NCBI GenBank assembly: GCA_937120475.1
Contig: CAKZJV010000007.1
Coordinates: forward strand, 2,620,068-2,684,067
Origin: an uncultured Cryomorphaceae bacterium
GTDB lineage: Bacteria > Bacteroidota > Bacteroidia > Flavobacteriales > Schleiferiaceae
Length of the DNA stretch: 64,000 bases
Direction: 5' to 3'
In this document: positions 8,216 through 16,002 of the stretch, in pieces
Position numbering within the stretch: position 1 is the first letter of the stretch
How the letters are laid out: the number at the start of each line of letters is the position of its first letter
Made by a program: the position numbers and the translations under genes
The notes under the pieces: generated by a model
Told to the model about the DNA's origin: nothing
Seen by the model: the letters and a program-made list of their open reading frames with translations, nothing else
Databases searched by the model: none

Positions 8216-10681
8216 ATGTACGTAATTAAAAGAGACGGTAGAAAAGAAACCGTAAAGTTTGATAAAATCACCGCACGCATACAAAAGCTATGCTATGGCC
8301 TTAGCGACTTGGTAAATCCTACCAACGTAGCTATGAAGGTGATTGAAGGAATTTACGAAGGCGTTACCACGTCCGAGTTGGACAGCCTCGCAGCGGAGGT
8401 GGCGGCTTCTATGACTACCCGTCACCCTGATTATGCGCAACTGGCGGCACGTATAGCCGTTTCTAACCTGCATAAAAACACTACCAAGTCCTTCTCTGAA
8501 ACCATGAAGGATTTGCACGAATATGTAAACCCCAAAACCGGTTTACACTCCCCGCTCATTGCCGATGATGTGGCTGAAATCATTGAGAAGAATGCCGCCC
8601 TGCTGGATTCCACCCTCATCTATGATCGGGATTTCAGCTATGACTATTTTGGTTTTAAAACCCTGGAGCGCTCCTACCTGCTGCGCATGAGTGGTCAGAT
8701 TGCCGAGCGCCCTCAGCACATGCTTATGCGGGTAGCTATTGGTATTCATAAAGAGGATATGGAGAATGCCATTGAGACCTACGATCTCATGTCTAAAAAG
8801 TATTTTACCCACGCTACGCCTACTCTTTTTAATGCTGGTACGCCCAAGCCACAAATGTCGTCTTGCTTTTTGTTGACGATGAAGGATGATAGCATCGATG
8901 GTATTTACGATACTTTGAAGCAATGCGCCAAAATTTCCCAATCGGCCGGGGGTATAGGGCTTTCTATTCACAGTGTAAGGGCTACCGGTTCTTACATCCG
9001 TGGTACCAACGGAACTTCCAACGGCATTGTGCCCATGCTCAGGGTATATAACGATACCGCCCGTTATGTAGATCAGGGGGGTGGTAAGCGCAAAGGTTCC
9101 TTTGCTATTTACATGGAGCCCTGGCATGCGGATATCTTTGACTTCCTGGATTTAAAAAAGAACCATGGTAAGGAAGAGATGCGCGCCCGTGACCTGTTCT
9201 ACGCCCTTTGGATACCAGACCTGTTTATGAAGCGGGTTAAGGAAGATGGTGAGTGGACCTTGATGGACCCGAACGAATGTCCCGGATTATCCGATTGTCA
9301 CAGTGAGGAGTTTGAAAAGCTTTACATGAAGTACGAAAGCGAGAAACGTGGCCGTAAAACCATTAAAGCGCGTGATCTTTGGCAAAAAATTACGGAGTCG
9401 CAAATAGAAACCGGTACGCCTTATATGTTGTACAAGGATGCGGCCAACAGTAAATCCAACCAGCAAAACCTGGGTACTATTCGTTCATCCAACCTTTGTA
9501 CGGAGATTATCGAATACACGGCTCCCGATGAGGTAGCAGTGTGTAACCTGGCTTCCATCGCCCTGCCGATGTACATTGAAAACGGTGAGTTTAACCACGA
9601 CCGCCTTTTTGAAGTTACGTATAAGGTTACTAAAAACCTGAATCGCATTATCGATCGCAATTACTACCCGGTAGCGGAAGCCCGTAACAGTAATATGCGC
9701 CACCGCCCGGTAGGTTTAGGTGTTCAGGGTTTGGCCGATACCTTTATCCGGTTGCGCCTGCCTTTTACTTCGGATGAAGCGAAAGCCCTTAACAAGGAAA
9801 TTTTTGAAACCATTTATTACGCGGCTCTTTGTGCCTCTAAGGATGAGGCTAAAGTGGACGGAGCTTATGAAACGTATGAGGGCTCACCCATTAGCCAGGG
9901 TAAATTCCAGTTTAACCTTTGGGGAGTGGATGATAAGAATCTGAGTGGCCGTTGGGATTGGGATGCCCTGCGCGGTGAAGTAAAGGAGCACGGAGTACGC
10001 AACTCCTTGTTGCTGGCTCCCATGCCTACTGCTTCTACCTCTCAGATACTTGGAAACAATGAGTGCTTTGAGCCTTATACTTCCAATATTTATACCCGCA
10101 GGGTATTGTCCGGAGAGTTCATTGTAGTGAATAAACACTTGTTGGTGGACCTGGTGGATTTGGGCCTATGGAATGAAGACCTGAAGAACGAGATCATCCG
10201 TGCCAATGGTTCCATCCAGCATATTGACATTATTCCGGACAATATCAAGGAAATGTATAAAACCGTGTGGGAGATGAGCATGAAGGATATCATTGATATG
10301 AGTGCTGATCGCGGAATGTTTATCGATCAGTCGCAATCCCTCAACCTGTTTGTGGAGAATGCCAACGTGGGTAAACTAACCTCTATGCACTTTTACGCCT
10401 GGGAAAAAGGTTTGAAAACCGGTATGTATTACCTGCGTACCAAGGCTGCCTCCGATGCCATCAAGTTTACCGTGCAAAAGCAATCCAAGGCGCAGGTGGA
10501 GCCGGTTACCGAAGCCCGGCAAACCGAGAAGATTCAGGAAAAAGAAAGTCTTCAGAAAGCAGCTACCATGGGCGAGGCCCGCGTAGCGGAAATGGCCAAG
10601 GCTGTACAAACGTACAGCTCCGAGGAAACCATTGCTTGTTCTATTGACAATCCGGACGATTGTGAAGCTTGTGGTTCATAA
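8216..10681 (+). CDS. nrdA: Ribonucleoside-diphosphate reductase, class Ia, alpha (catalytic) subunit
   Basis: The protein has 821 residues. An N-terminal ATP-cone ([15 protein letters not shown], about residues 1-90) gives allosteric control of activity by ATP/dATP. The catalytic barrel carries the redox Cys in MSSC, the radical Cys in SNLCTEI, and its partner in VCNLASI; the phosphate-binding MPTASTSQI and the radical-transfer Tyr pair in YTSNIYTRR region are present. The protein ends DDCEACGS, the mobile Cys pair that is re-reduced by thioredoxin or glutaredoxin. It converts NDPs to dNDPs with NrdB. A Lys/Glu/Gln-rich linker (about residues 757-790) precedes the tail. An intrinsic terminator follows. 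Confidence 0.97.
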   Translation: MYVIKRDGRKETVKFDKITARIQKLCYGLSDLVNPTNVAMKVIEGIYEGVTTSELDSLAAEVAASMTTRHPDYAQLAARIAVSNLHKNTTKSFSETMKDLHEYVNPKTGLHSPLIADDVAEIIEKNAALLDSTLIYDRDFSYDYFGFKTLERSYLLRMSGQIAERPQHMLMRVAIGIHKEDMENAIETYDLMSKKYFTHATPTLFNAGTPKPQMSSCFLLTMKDDSIDGIYDTLKQCAKISQSAGGIGLSIHSVRATGSYIRGTNGTSNGIVPMLRVYNDTARYVDQGGGKRKGSFAIYMEPWHADIFDFLDLKKNHGKEEMRARDLFYALWIPDLFMKRVKEDGEWTLMDPNECPGLSDCHSEEFEKLYMKYESEKRGRKTIKARDLWQKITESQIETGTPYMLYKDAANSKSNQQNLGTIRSSNLCTEIIEYTAPDEVAVCNLASIALPMYIENGEFNHDRLFEVTYKVTKNLNRIIDRNYYPVAEARNSNMRHRPVGLGVQGLADTFIRLRLPFTSDEAKALNKEIFETIYYAALCASKDEAKVDGAYETYEGSPISQGKFQFNLWGVDDKNLSGRWDWDALRGEVKEHGVRNSLLLAPMPTASTSQILGNNECFEPYTSNIYTRRVLSGEFIVVNKHLLVDLVDLGLWNEDLKNEIIRANGSIQHIDIIPDNIKEMYKTVWEMSMKDIIDMSADRGMFIDQSQSLNLFVENANVGKLTSMHFYAWEKGLKTGMYYLRTKAASDAIKFTVQKQSKAQVEPVTEARQTEKIQEKESLQKAATMGEARVAEMAKAVQTYSSEETIACSIDNPDDCEACGS

Positions 10682-10706
10682 ACCGTAACTTCAGAATTAA
10701 ATAGAA

Positions 10707-10742
10707 AAAGCCACCTTGCTAAAGCGGGGTGGCTTTATTTTT
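10707..10742 (+). terminator. Intrinsic terminator of nrdBA
   Basis: Arms AAAGCCACC and GGTGGCTTT around a 12-base loop, followed by ATTTTT. Its T-run overlaps the -7 element of the next gene. Confidence 0.85.
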
Positions 10743-10743
10743 G
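10736..10743 (+). promoter_or_regulatory. -7 promoter element (TATTTTTG) overlapping the nrdBA terminator
   Basis: Exact TAnnTTTG match, final G 5 bases before the ATG at 10748. It is built from the T-run of the terminator, so one sequence serves both ends. Confidence 0.6.
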
Positions 10744-10747
10744 CCTC

Positions 10748-11242
10748 ATGTTTCAAATGCGATATAAGTTTGGTTGGTTGGTGCTGGCTTTTTTTCCTAT
10801 GGTACTCAGTGCGCAAGGCCTGGAAACCGAAGGGCAAAAAGCACTTCAGAAAGTATTGGAGGTACTTACCCTCGAGGAGCCACAGCTACCCGATTCTGCG
10901 GAAGTAAAAACGCACCTGATGAATGGTGCCTGGGAATCCCTTTCCTACCTCAATGAAGGGGGTGGTGATTATCAAACCGATGATCTTTTGGAGGCCGTAC
11001 CCGATTATTACCACTTCAGGGAAGGGAAGGTGATTATCAAATTGATTGATCCGAACGATTATAATCAATATGGGATGGAGGCTACGGTGAACTACAGCCT
11101 CCGGAACGATGAGATATTGCTCATAAAACCCGGGGGAGAAATTAAAGACCGTTGGCAACTACTGTATCTGGATGGCCATTACATGGCACTTGATATGGGC
11201 GACCTGCGGGTGTTTTTTACCCATACCCCGGCTCAGGAATAA
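10748..11242 (+). CDS. Small exported protein, unknown (weakly lipocalin-like)
   Basis: The protein has 164 residues (161 if the second ATG, at 10757, is used). A signal peptide ends at about VLSAQ. The mature part alternates short strands, with GAWE near its start and DRWQLLYLDGHYMAL near its end, which recalls lipocalin-like folds, but I cannot assign a family. The promoter spacing fits the first ATG as a near-leaderless start. It lies between nrdA and another small unknown, each with its own TAnnTTTG element, so the three are probably not one operon. Confidence 0.6.
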   Translation: MFQMRYKFGWLVLAFFPMVLSAQGLETEGQKALQKVLEVLTLEEPQLPDSAEVKTHLMNGAWESLSYLNEGGGDYQTDDLLEAVPDYYHFREGKVIIKLIDPNDYNQYGMEATVNYSLRNDEILLIKPGGEIKDRWQLLYLDGHYMALDMGDLRVFFTHTPAQE

Positions 11243-11252
11243 AGGGATGCCT

Positions 11253-11260
11253 TATTTTTG
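11253..11260 (+). promoter_or_regulatory. -7 promoter element (TATTTTTG)
   Basis: Exact TAnnTTTG match, final G 6 bases before the ATG at 11266. Confidence 0.6.
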
Positions 11261-11265
11261 CTCGC

Positions 11266-11670
11266 ATGAGTGCAGACAGACATAACCTTGAAATAGCAAA
11301 AGTCCAAAGAGAAATTGAAAATTACCTGAACCTGGGAAATACCCAGGTTATTTTTGATTATAAAGAAGGGGGTGGTGGTACCCGCCTCGATCTGATCACG
11401 GTGAACCCTCGTCATCACCAATCCTTCCTTTTTCATTCATCCGAAGGCTATGATAAAATAGATGCGCTAAAGCAAATGCTGGATTATGTGCGCACCTTTC
11501 GTGACAAGAAAAACTCCTACACTATTCAGTGGTCTGTAAAAGGTGAGGATGAGCTGCACACTTCCTATTTCAGAGCAAAGGATATACCCGAAGCTATCGA
11601 TAAATTGCACTACGGGCGCGACCCGAATAGCCTTACCATTTTTAGCGTGGTGCTTAACCCCATCGCTTGA
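11266..11670 (+). CDS. Cytosolic protein of unknown function
   Basis: The protein has 134 residues, no signal peptide and no membrane segment. It is rich in charged and aromatic residues, with a GGGGT turn near residue 37 followed by a predicted strand (RLDLITVNP) and amphipathic helices. I recognise no family. The near-leaderless TATTTTTG promoter and normal codon use support it as a real gene. Confidence 0.6.
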   Translation: MSADRHNLEIAKVQREIENYLNLGNTQVIFDYKEGGGGTRLDLITVNPRHHQSFLFHSSEGYDKIDALKQMLDYVRTFRDKKNSYTIQWSVKGEDELHTSYFRAKDIPEAIDKLHYGRDPNSLTIFSVVLNPIA

Positions 11671-11740
11671 TTCTGGATTTTTTTTGGTAACTTACTGTTC
11701 ATATTAGGGAAGTACGTTCTCACTCATTTGATAAGTTATT

Positions 11741-11899
11741 ATGTCCGAACAAAGCAGAAGGGCTGTCCGGAGAAGGGCACGCCAAATACGCAGGGCCGGC
11801 AAACCTAAAGCCACTGCCAAAGACTATTTACAAATAGCCATGGTAATATTGGTTATACTGGTGATATTGGTGGCGGCCTATGTTTTAACCTACCAATAA
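11741..11899 (+). CDS. Small basic single-pass membrane protein (52 aa)
   Basis: Translation from the ATG at 11741 gives 52 residues. The first 30 are strongly basic (many Arg and Lys, for example RRAVRRRARQIRR), and residues 33-49 form one hydrophobic helix rich in Ile, Val and Leu, ending YVLTYQ. The positive-inside rule puts the basic part in the cytosol, where it could touch RNA, DNA or lipid head groups. No family is recognised. The clear amphipathic design and a clean start argue against chance. Confidence 0.6.
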   Translation: MSEQSRRAVRRRARQIRRAGKPKATAKDYLQIAMVILVILVILVAAYVLTYQ

Positions 11900-11926
11900 G
11901 ATTGGGTTAAGTCTGTTCCGGGATCA

Positions 11927-11957
11927 TTGTTTTTTCGATACGATTCTCCTAATTTTG
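11927..11957 (+). promoter_or_regulatory. Two-part promoter: TTG, 20-base spacer, TAATTTTG
   Basis: TTG at 11927-11929 and TAATTTTG at 11950-11957 match the Bacteroidota -33/-7 arrangement with a usual spacer. Transcription would begin near 11962, about 65 bases before the 34-residue frame at 12029. Confidence 0.65.
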
Positions 11958-12028
11958 AAGGTGTAAGAAATAGATTACCAACAAGTTAGGAAAATTTTAT
12001 TAGATTCACTGTGCGAAATCAAACCAAA

Positions 12029-12133
12029 ATGAACACAGCTAAACAAAAAACGAGTGTTACCCTTCAGATCGTGGGAGTGGTAGCTCTTATTACGCTTATT
12101 GTTGGCTTTGCCTTGTACATGACGAGTCAGTAA
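12029..12133 (+). CDS. Very small single-pass membrane protein (34 aa)
   Basis: An ATG at 12029 opens a 34-residue frame: a short basic head (NTAKQKTS), one hydrophobic helix (about residues 10-31) and the tail MTSQ. A good two-part promoter lies upstream, and the frame ends just before the convergent HTH gene. It pairs in style with the 52-residue protein 130 bases upstream. The function is unknown; tiny membrane proteins of this sort often bind larger membrane complexes, which is only inference here. Confidence 0.55.
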   Translation: MNTAKQKTSVTLQIVGVVALITLIVGFALYMTSQ

Positions 12134-12175
12134 TAGTTAAAGCGTATCTCGAAAATCAATTTTCCGTACCGGTCG

Positions 12176-13216
12176 TTACAGAAATGGGTCGGTAGAGGAT
12201 ATCTTATCCTTAAGCTGATCAATCCGTGACCGTATGCGTATAAAGAACCGGTTGCGATCCTTCTCTGAAACATCACTGATCAGTGAACACTTCTGAACCT
12301 GGTGTTGCAGGTAGTCCTGCATGTTTCTGGTTAATTCCGGATCAGCGGTAGAAAGGAAGTTTACCCCTGCATATGGGATAAAATATAGTGCCTTGCGTTC
12401 ACCGTATTCCACCATAATGTGATTGTCCATAATCAGTATTTCATGGAAATACATTTTATAGGTAGCTGGTGAAAGCACCTCCCTGTTTACATAATGTACC
12501 TTACTGCTATTCAAGGCTTGCTTGTAAATGATCTTCATCATATCCTTAAAGCGTTCGCAAATAGATAAGGCTTCATCACGACTGCTCAGTAAACCGGCTT
12601 CATAATAATAAGCCACTTGGTTGATCAGGCTCAATATGGTGGTGTCATTCCAAATTTCCACGGAATTGATTTGCGAATAAACCTCCCATTGTTTTTGGGC
12701 CAGATCCAAAAGATCCTCGGGTATCATACTCAGGTTGTAGTTCTCCCCGTTCAGTTTATCAATACCATATACCGACTTTAGCCATACGTACATTTTAAAC
12801 CCGGCCAATTCCGGAAAGGCATAATGGTAAAATACCGGTATGTCCTTAGCGAAATAGTACATCGCATGGCCTTTTTGCTTTTGAATGCTTTTTAATTGCT
12901 CCAGGCTGCGCTGCATGTAATCCCTGAAATCATCAATGGAACGAATAAACGAAGGCCTTTTAAAAATGGCGGAATCTTCAGCATATCCGGCTACTTCGCC
13001 CAGCGAAATCCGGAAATGTTTCGCCAGCTTCACCGCTTCTTCAAAGGTAATTTCGGTATCTCCTCTTATTCTACGATAGGTGGCATCCCGTCCTATTTCA
13101 AGCACATCCATAATAAGGTCTGAGAGTTTCATTGAAGGGTCGGCCACCTGTTTTATCTTATCTACCAATACGGCCTGAAAGGATGGGTTAATTGAGTCGT
13201 TTTGCATGTTTTCCAT
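12176..13216 (-). CDS. HTH-type (XRE-like) transcriptional regulator with long C-terminal sensor domain
   Basis: The protein has 346 residues. Residues 28-75 form a helix-turn-helix unit (SDLIMDVLEIGRDATYRRIRG...FEEAVKLAKHFR), which reads like an XRE-type DNA-binding domain that counts positions in a 'type, threshold, step' pattern. The remaining 260 residues are mostly helical with many aromatic residues and no recognised ligand-binding motif. Such proteins are common in Flavobacteriales beside membrane or barrel genes. It is divergent from the barrel gene at 13441, and the dyad between them could be its operator. An in-frame ATG at 13207 is an alternative start. Confidence 0.7.
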   Translation of the reverse strand: MENMQNDSINPSFQAVLVDKIKQVADPSMKLSDLIMDVLEIGRDATYRRIRGDTEITFEEAVKLAKHFRISLGEVAGYAEDSAIFKRPSFIRSIDDFRDYMQRSLEQLKSIQKQKGHAMYYFAKDIPVFYHYAFPELAGFKMYVWLKSVYGIDKLNGENYNLSMIPEDLLDLAQKQWEVYSQINSVEIWNDTTILSLINQVAYYYEAGLLSSRDEALSICERFKDMMKIIYKQALNSSKVHYVNREVLSPATYKMYFHEILIMDNHIMVEYGERKALYFIPYAGVNFLSTADPELTRNMQDYLQHQVQKCSLISDVSEKDRNRFFIRIRSRIDQLKDKISSTDPFL

Positions 13217-13267
13217 GGTGCATACGCGTATTAAGGTCGAGTAAATATATGAATTATTGCAATTAAT

Positions 13268-13297
13268 AGATTTCCGTAACCCGTAAATCTGCGGAAA
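13268..13297. promoter_or_regulatory. Overlapping dyads in divergent promoter region
   Basis: AGATTTCCG and CGTAAATCT form an imperfect dyad at 13268-13290. TTTCCG (13271-13276) also pairs with CGGAAA (13292-13297), and TTTCCG recurs at 13313-13318. It lies between the divergent HTH regulator and barrel genes, so an operator is plausible. No exact TAnnTTTG element was seen here. Confidence 0.35.
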
Positions 13298-13440
13298 ATA
13301 GGATTTATAGACTTTCCGAATATGGCATTTTGTGCAGTTAGGGTATTTGAGGCAAATTAAAATTAGGTGTTGGTAAAATGCAGTTTTATCAGGTTTGTGA
13401 AAGTGCGGTCATTTGCTCCATCAATTTAAACCTGAAAATT

Positions 13441-13995
13441 ATGAAAGCAACTAAAATGATCTTTGTTCTGGCTTTTTCCTCAGTGTGGAGTATAGGTTAC
13501 GCCCAGGAAATACCAGTAGTGCGAGATCGGGAAACACCTATAGTAGAACCATTAAGATTGAGTGGCCCAAGGGTGGGAGTAACTTATGTGCCCAATATCA
13601 GCCAATACAATTTAGGCGAAACTTTTAACGACAGCACCTTAAATCCCAGCCCCTGGGTGTCACAATTCGGTTGGCAGTTTGAATGGAACTATTTTGAAAC
13701 CATTGGAGGTAGTGCCGGTCTTTTTGAGGTAATTCCTCTGATTGGAGGTCTTGATCAGGGGGTCATCATCCCCAGTTTAAATTTACTGACCGGTTACCGC
13801 GATGCCAGCGGTTTTGAAATTGGTGCAGGCCCCAACCTTAACATGATCAATTCGGGTTTTACCCTGGCCATAGGGTATAACATTAAATCCAAGCACATGA
13901 ACTTCCCGCTGAACTTTGCTTTTACTCGAAGCAGGGAAGGCATACGCACCACTTTGCTGGTAGGGTTTACCAAACGAAGAAGAGAGCACCCGTAA
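13441..13995 (+). CDS. Outer-membrane beta-barrel protein, unknown
   Basis: The protein has 184 residues from the ATG at 13441, which opens a signal peptide (MKATKMIFVLAFSSVW...YAQ). I prefer this to an in-frame ATG at 13378, which would put 21 unrelated residues before the signal. The mature part shows alternating strands with Gly-rich turns (GPRVGVTYVPN, GAGPNLNMINSGFTLAIGYN), as in small barrels. It ends LVGFTKRRREHP rather than in an aromatic residue. It is divergent from an HTH gene that may control it, and a hairpin terminator follows. Confidence 0.7.
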   Translation: MKATKMIFVLAFSSVWSIGYAQEIPVVRDRETPIVEPLRLSGPRVGVTYVPNISQYNLGETFNDSTLNPSPWVSQFGWQFEWNYFETIGGSAGLFEVIPLIGGLDQGVIIPSLNLLTGYRDASGFEIGAGPNLNMINSGFTLAIGYNIKSKHMNFPLNFAFTRSREGIRTTLLVGFTKRRREHP

Positions 13996-14008
13996 TTACC
14001 AAAAACGA

Positions 14009-14039
14009 AACAAGGGGTCCTTACCGGGGGCCCCTTGTT
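14009..14039 (+). terminator. Hairpin terminator after barrel gene
   Basis: AACAAGGGG and CCCCTTGTT arms, extended by TCC/GGG pairs, with a short loop. Only a weak T-run (ATTT) follows. Confidence 0.6.
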
Positions 14040-14079
14040 ATTTGATGGCAGGGTTTTATATTTTTAGGAAAAAATAGCC

Positions 14080-15534
14080 ATGAAAAGGTTACTTGCGTTT
14101 TCAGGAATAATACTGCTGGTGCTGATAGGGGTAGTATTATTCAATACCCTAACCTTTGAAACCCGGATTGCGGTTGAAGCCGGGGAGCGAGTGGATGCTA
14201 AGGCCAACCCGGAATGGCTGGGCAAGGCCATAAGTTTCCCCACTATTTCTCATAAAGCCGAGATGATGGATACGGCCGCTTTCGAAGGGCTGCATGCCTA
14301 CCTGGATTCTGTTTTTCCCCTGACGGATAGCCTTTTAATTAAAGAAAGGATCAATAAATACGCTTTGATCTATACCTGGCCAGGTACGGATGAGTCCTTG
14401 CCTCCCTTGGTTCTCATGGCTCACCAGGATGTAGTTCCGGTGGAGTATGCTACCCTTGACCAATGGGATTACCCACCCTTTGATGGAGTGGTTACCGACA
14501 ATTACATTTACGGTCGGGGTGCGCTGGATGATAAAGGCTGCCTGGTGTCTATCCTGGCGGCAGTAGAACACCTTTTACAGCAAGGTTTCAAAACCAAAAG
14601 AACGGTTTACTTGTGTTTTGGTCATGACGAAGAAATAGCTGGTTTGGACGGTGCCCGAGTAGTTGCGGAAACCCTCAGGGAGCGGGGCATTAAGGCAGGG
14701 CTGGTGCTGGATGAAGGTGGAACGCTGTCGCGAGGCATAGTTCCGGGTGTGGAGCAGGAAGTAGCTTTAATAGGCACGGCTGAAAAGGGTTACGTATCTT
14801 TAAAATTGGCGGTGGATCTGGCTGGCGGACATTCTTCCATGCCTGAAGAAAGAACGGCTTTAGGCGTGTTAAATGAGGCTTTATATAATTTACAGCAGAA
14901 CCCCTTCCCCAACCGTTTAACGGAGCCATTGGAAGGCTTTGTGGAGAGTGTTGGCCCGGCTCTTCCGTTTACCCAAAAAATGGCCTTTGCCAATACCTGG
15001 CTTTTTAAACCTTTGATTTTTAACGTGTACGAACAAAGTGCCTCCGGGGCGGCCCTGATTCATACTACCCAGGTGCCTACCATTTTTCAATCGGGGGTAA
15101 AAGACAATATCGTACCCAACCGGGCCTCGGCTGTAGTAAACTACCGCCTTTTACCGGATGACGAACCTGCGGAAGTACTGCAAAGAGCCCGTGATATTAT
15201 CGCTGATTCAGCCGTGCGGGTAAGTATTTTAGACGATGTGGCTATAAAGGCTTCTCCGGTAAGTCCGCATGATAGCGAACCTTTCAAACGCCTGGCAGCT
15301 TCTGTAAAGGCCATATATCCAGACGCAGTGGTAAGCCCTTATTTAGTATTGGGTGCTACGGATGCCCGTTACTTTTATTCGATCAGCGACCATGTGTATC
15401 GCTTCAGTCCCTTCCCGATGGAAAAAGAAGATTTGCCCCGCATTCATGGCATCAACGAAAGAGTCTCTATTAAGGGCTTTAAAAACAGCGTGGATTTTTA
15501 CGCCACCCTTTTAAAAGACTGGGGAAATTTTTAA
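14080..15534 (+). CDS. M20 family metallopeptidase (carboxypeptidase S / PM20D1-like)
   Basis: The protein has 484 residues. It has an N-terminal membrane anchor or uncleaved signal (residues 3-21), so it probably faces the periplasm. The di-zinc site of the M20 family is complete: H115 and D117 (MAHQDVVP), bridging D150 (GALDDKG), general base and ligand E184/E185 (GHDEEIAG), D211 (VLDEGG), and a late His in PRIHGINE. The bimetal core is split by the usual dimerisation insert near residues 225-345 (GTAEKGYVSLKL start). The size and the long N-terminus resemble the Cps1/PM20D1 branch, which cuts or forms N-acyl amino acids and short peptides. A near-match promoter (TATTTTTA) is just upstream. 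Confidence 0.9.
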   Translation: MKRLLAFSGIILLVLIGVVLFNTLTFETRIAVEAGERVDAKANPEWLGKAISFPTISHKAEMMDTAAFEGLHAYLDSVFPLTDSLLIKERINKYALIYTWPGTDESLPPLVLMAHQDVVPVEYATLDQWDYPPFDGVVTDNYIYGRGALDDKGCLVSILAAVEHLLQQGFKTKRTVYLCFGHDEEIAGLDGARVVAETLRERGIKAGLVLDEGGTLSRGIVPGVEQEVALIGTAEKGYVSLKLAVDLAGGHSSMPEERTALGVLNEALYNLQQNPFPNRLTEPLEGFVESVGPALPFTQKMAFANTWLFKPLIFNVYEQSASGAALIHTTQVPTIFQSGVKDNIVPNRASAVVNYRLLPDDEPAEVLQRARDIIADSAVRVSILDDVAIKASPVSPHDSEPFKRLAASVKAIYPDAVVSPYLVLGATDARYFYSISDHVYRFSPFPMEKEDLPRIHGINERVSIKGFKNSVDFYATLLKDWGNF

Positions 15535-15556
15535 CTTTAAGAGATTTTAAATTGCG

Positions 15557-15877
15557 ATGGAAACTCACCGGGAATACAATAGTTTAAAGGAATTTTACCC
15601 CTATTACCTTTCTGAACATAGGGATTATACCTGTAGGGTACTTCACTTTATTGGTACAGGACTGGTGATTCTATCTTTCCTCACCTTCTGGGTTACCTTC
15701 AACTGGATATTTTTGGCTATTATTCCGTTTTTGGGGTATGGTTTTGCCTGGGTGGGTCATTACTTCTTTGAACAAAACAAACCCGCTACCTTTAAATACC
15801 CCGGATATAGTTTAGCTTCGGATTTTATTCTTTTCTGGCACCTTCTTACGGGCAAAGAGAAATTTTCAGTGCAGTGA
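15557..15877 (+). CDS. Mpo1-like (DUF962) membrane protein
   Basis: The protein has 106 residues and matches the short bacterial DUF962 family, related to yeast Mpo1, an Fe-dependent dioxygenase for alpha-oxidation of 2-hydroxy fatty acids. The marks are the opening YPYYLSEHRDYTCRVLHFIG (with family His residues), two hydrophobic helices (about 35-70), and GHYFFEQNKPATFKYPGYSL. The His residues that bind iron in Mpo1 (HRD, LHF, GHYF) are present. Catalysis in this protein is inference. It follows the M20 peptidase gene by 22 bases and may be cotranscribed with it. Confidence 0.85.
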   Translation: METHREYNSLKEFYPYYLSEHRDYTCRVLHFIGTGLVILSFLTFWVTFNWIFLAIIPFLGYGFAWVGHYFFEQNKPATFKYPGYSLASDFILFWHLLTGKEKFSVQ

Positions 15878-15962
15878 TATTTGCGCTCTATAATTAGGAA
15901 TATTTCCAATTTTGAGAATATATTAATTCACAAACATCTGATAAAGAGAATTTTAATTATGG

Positions 15963-15987
15963 CACCCCTATTGAAACATTAGGGGTG
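15963..15987 (+). promoter_or_regulatory. Hairpin in the leader of the first LruC gene
   Basis: Perfect 8-base arms CACCCCTA and TAGGGGTG with a 9-base loop, ending 15 bases before the ATG at 16003. An A-run, not a T-run, follows, so it is not a normal terminator for this strand. It could shield the start or stabilise the transcript. Confidence 0.45.
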
Positions 15988-16002
15988 ACAAAAAATTACA
16001 TC

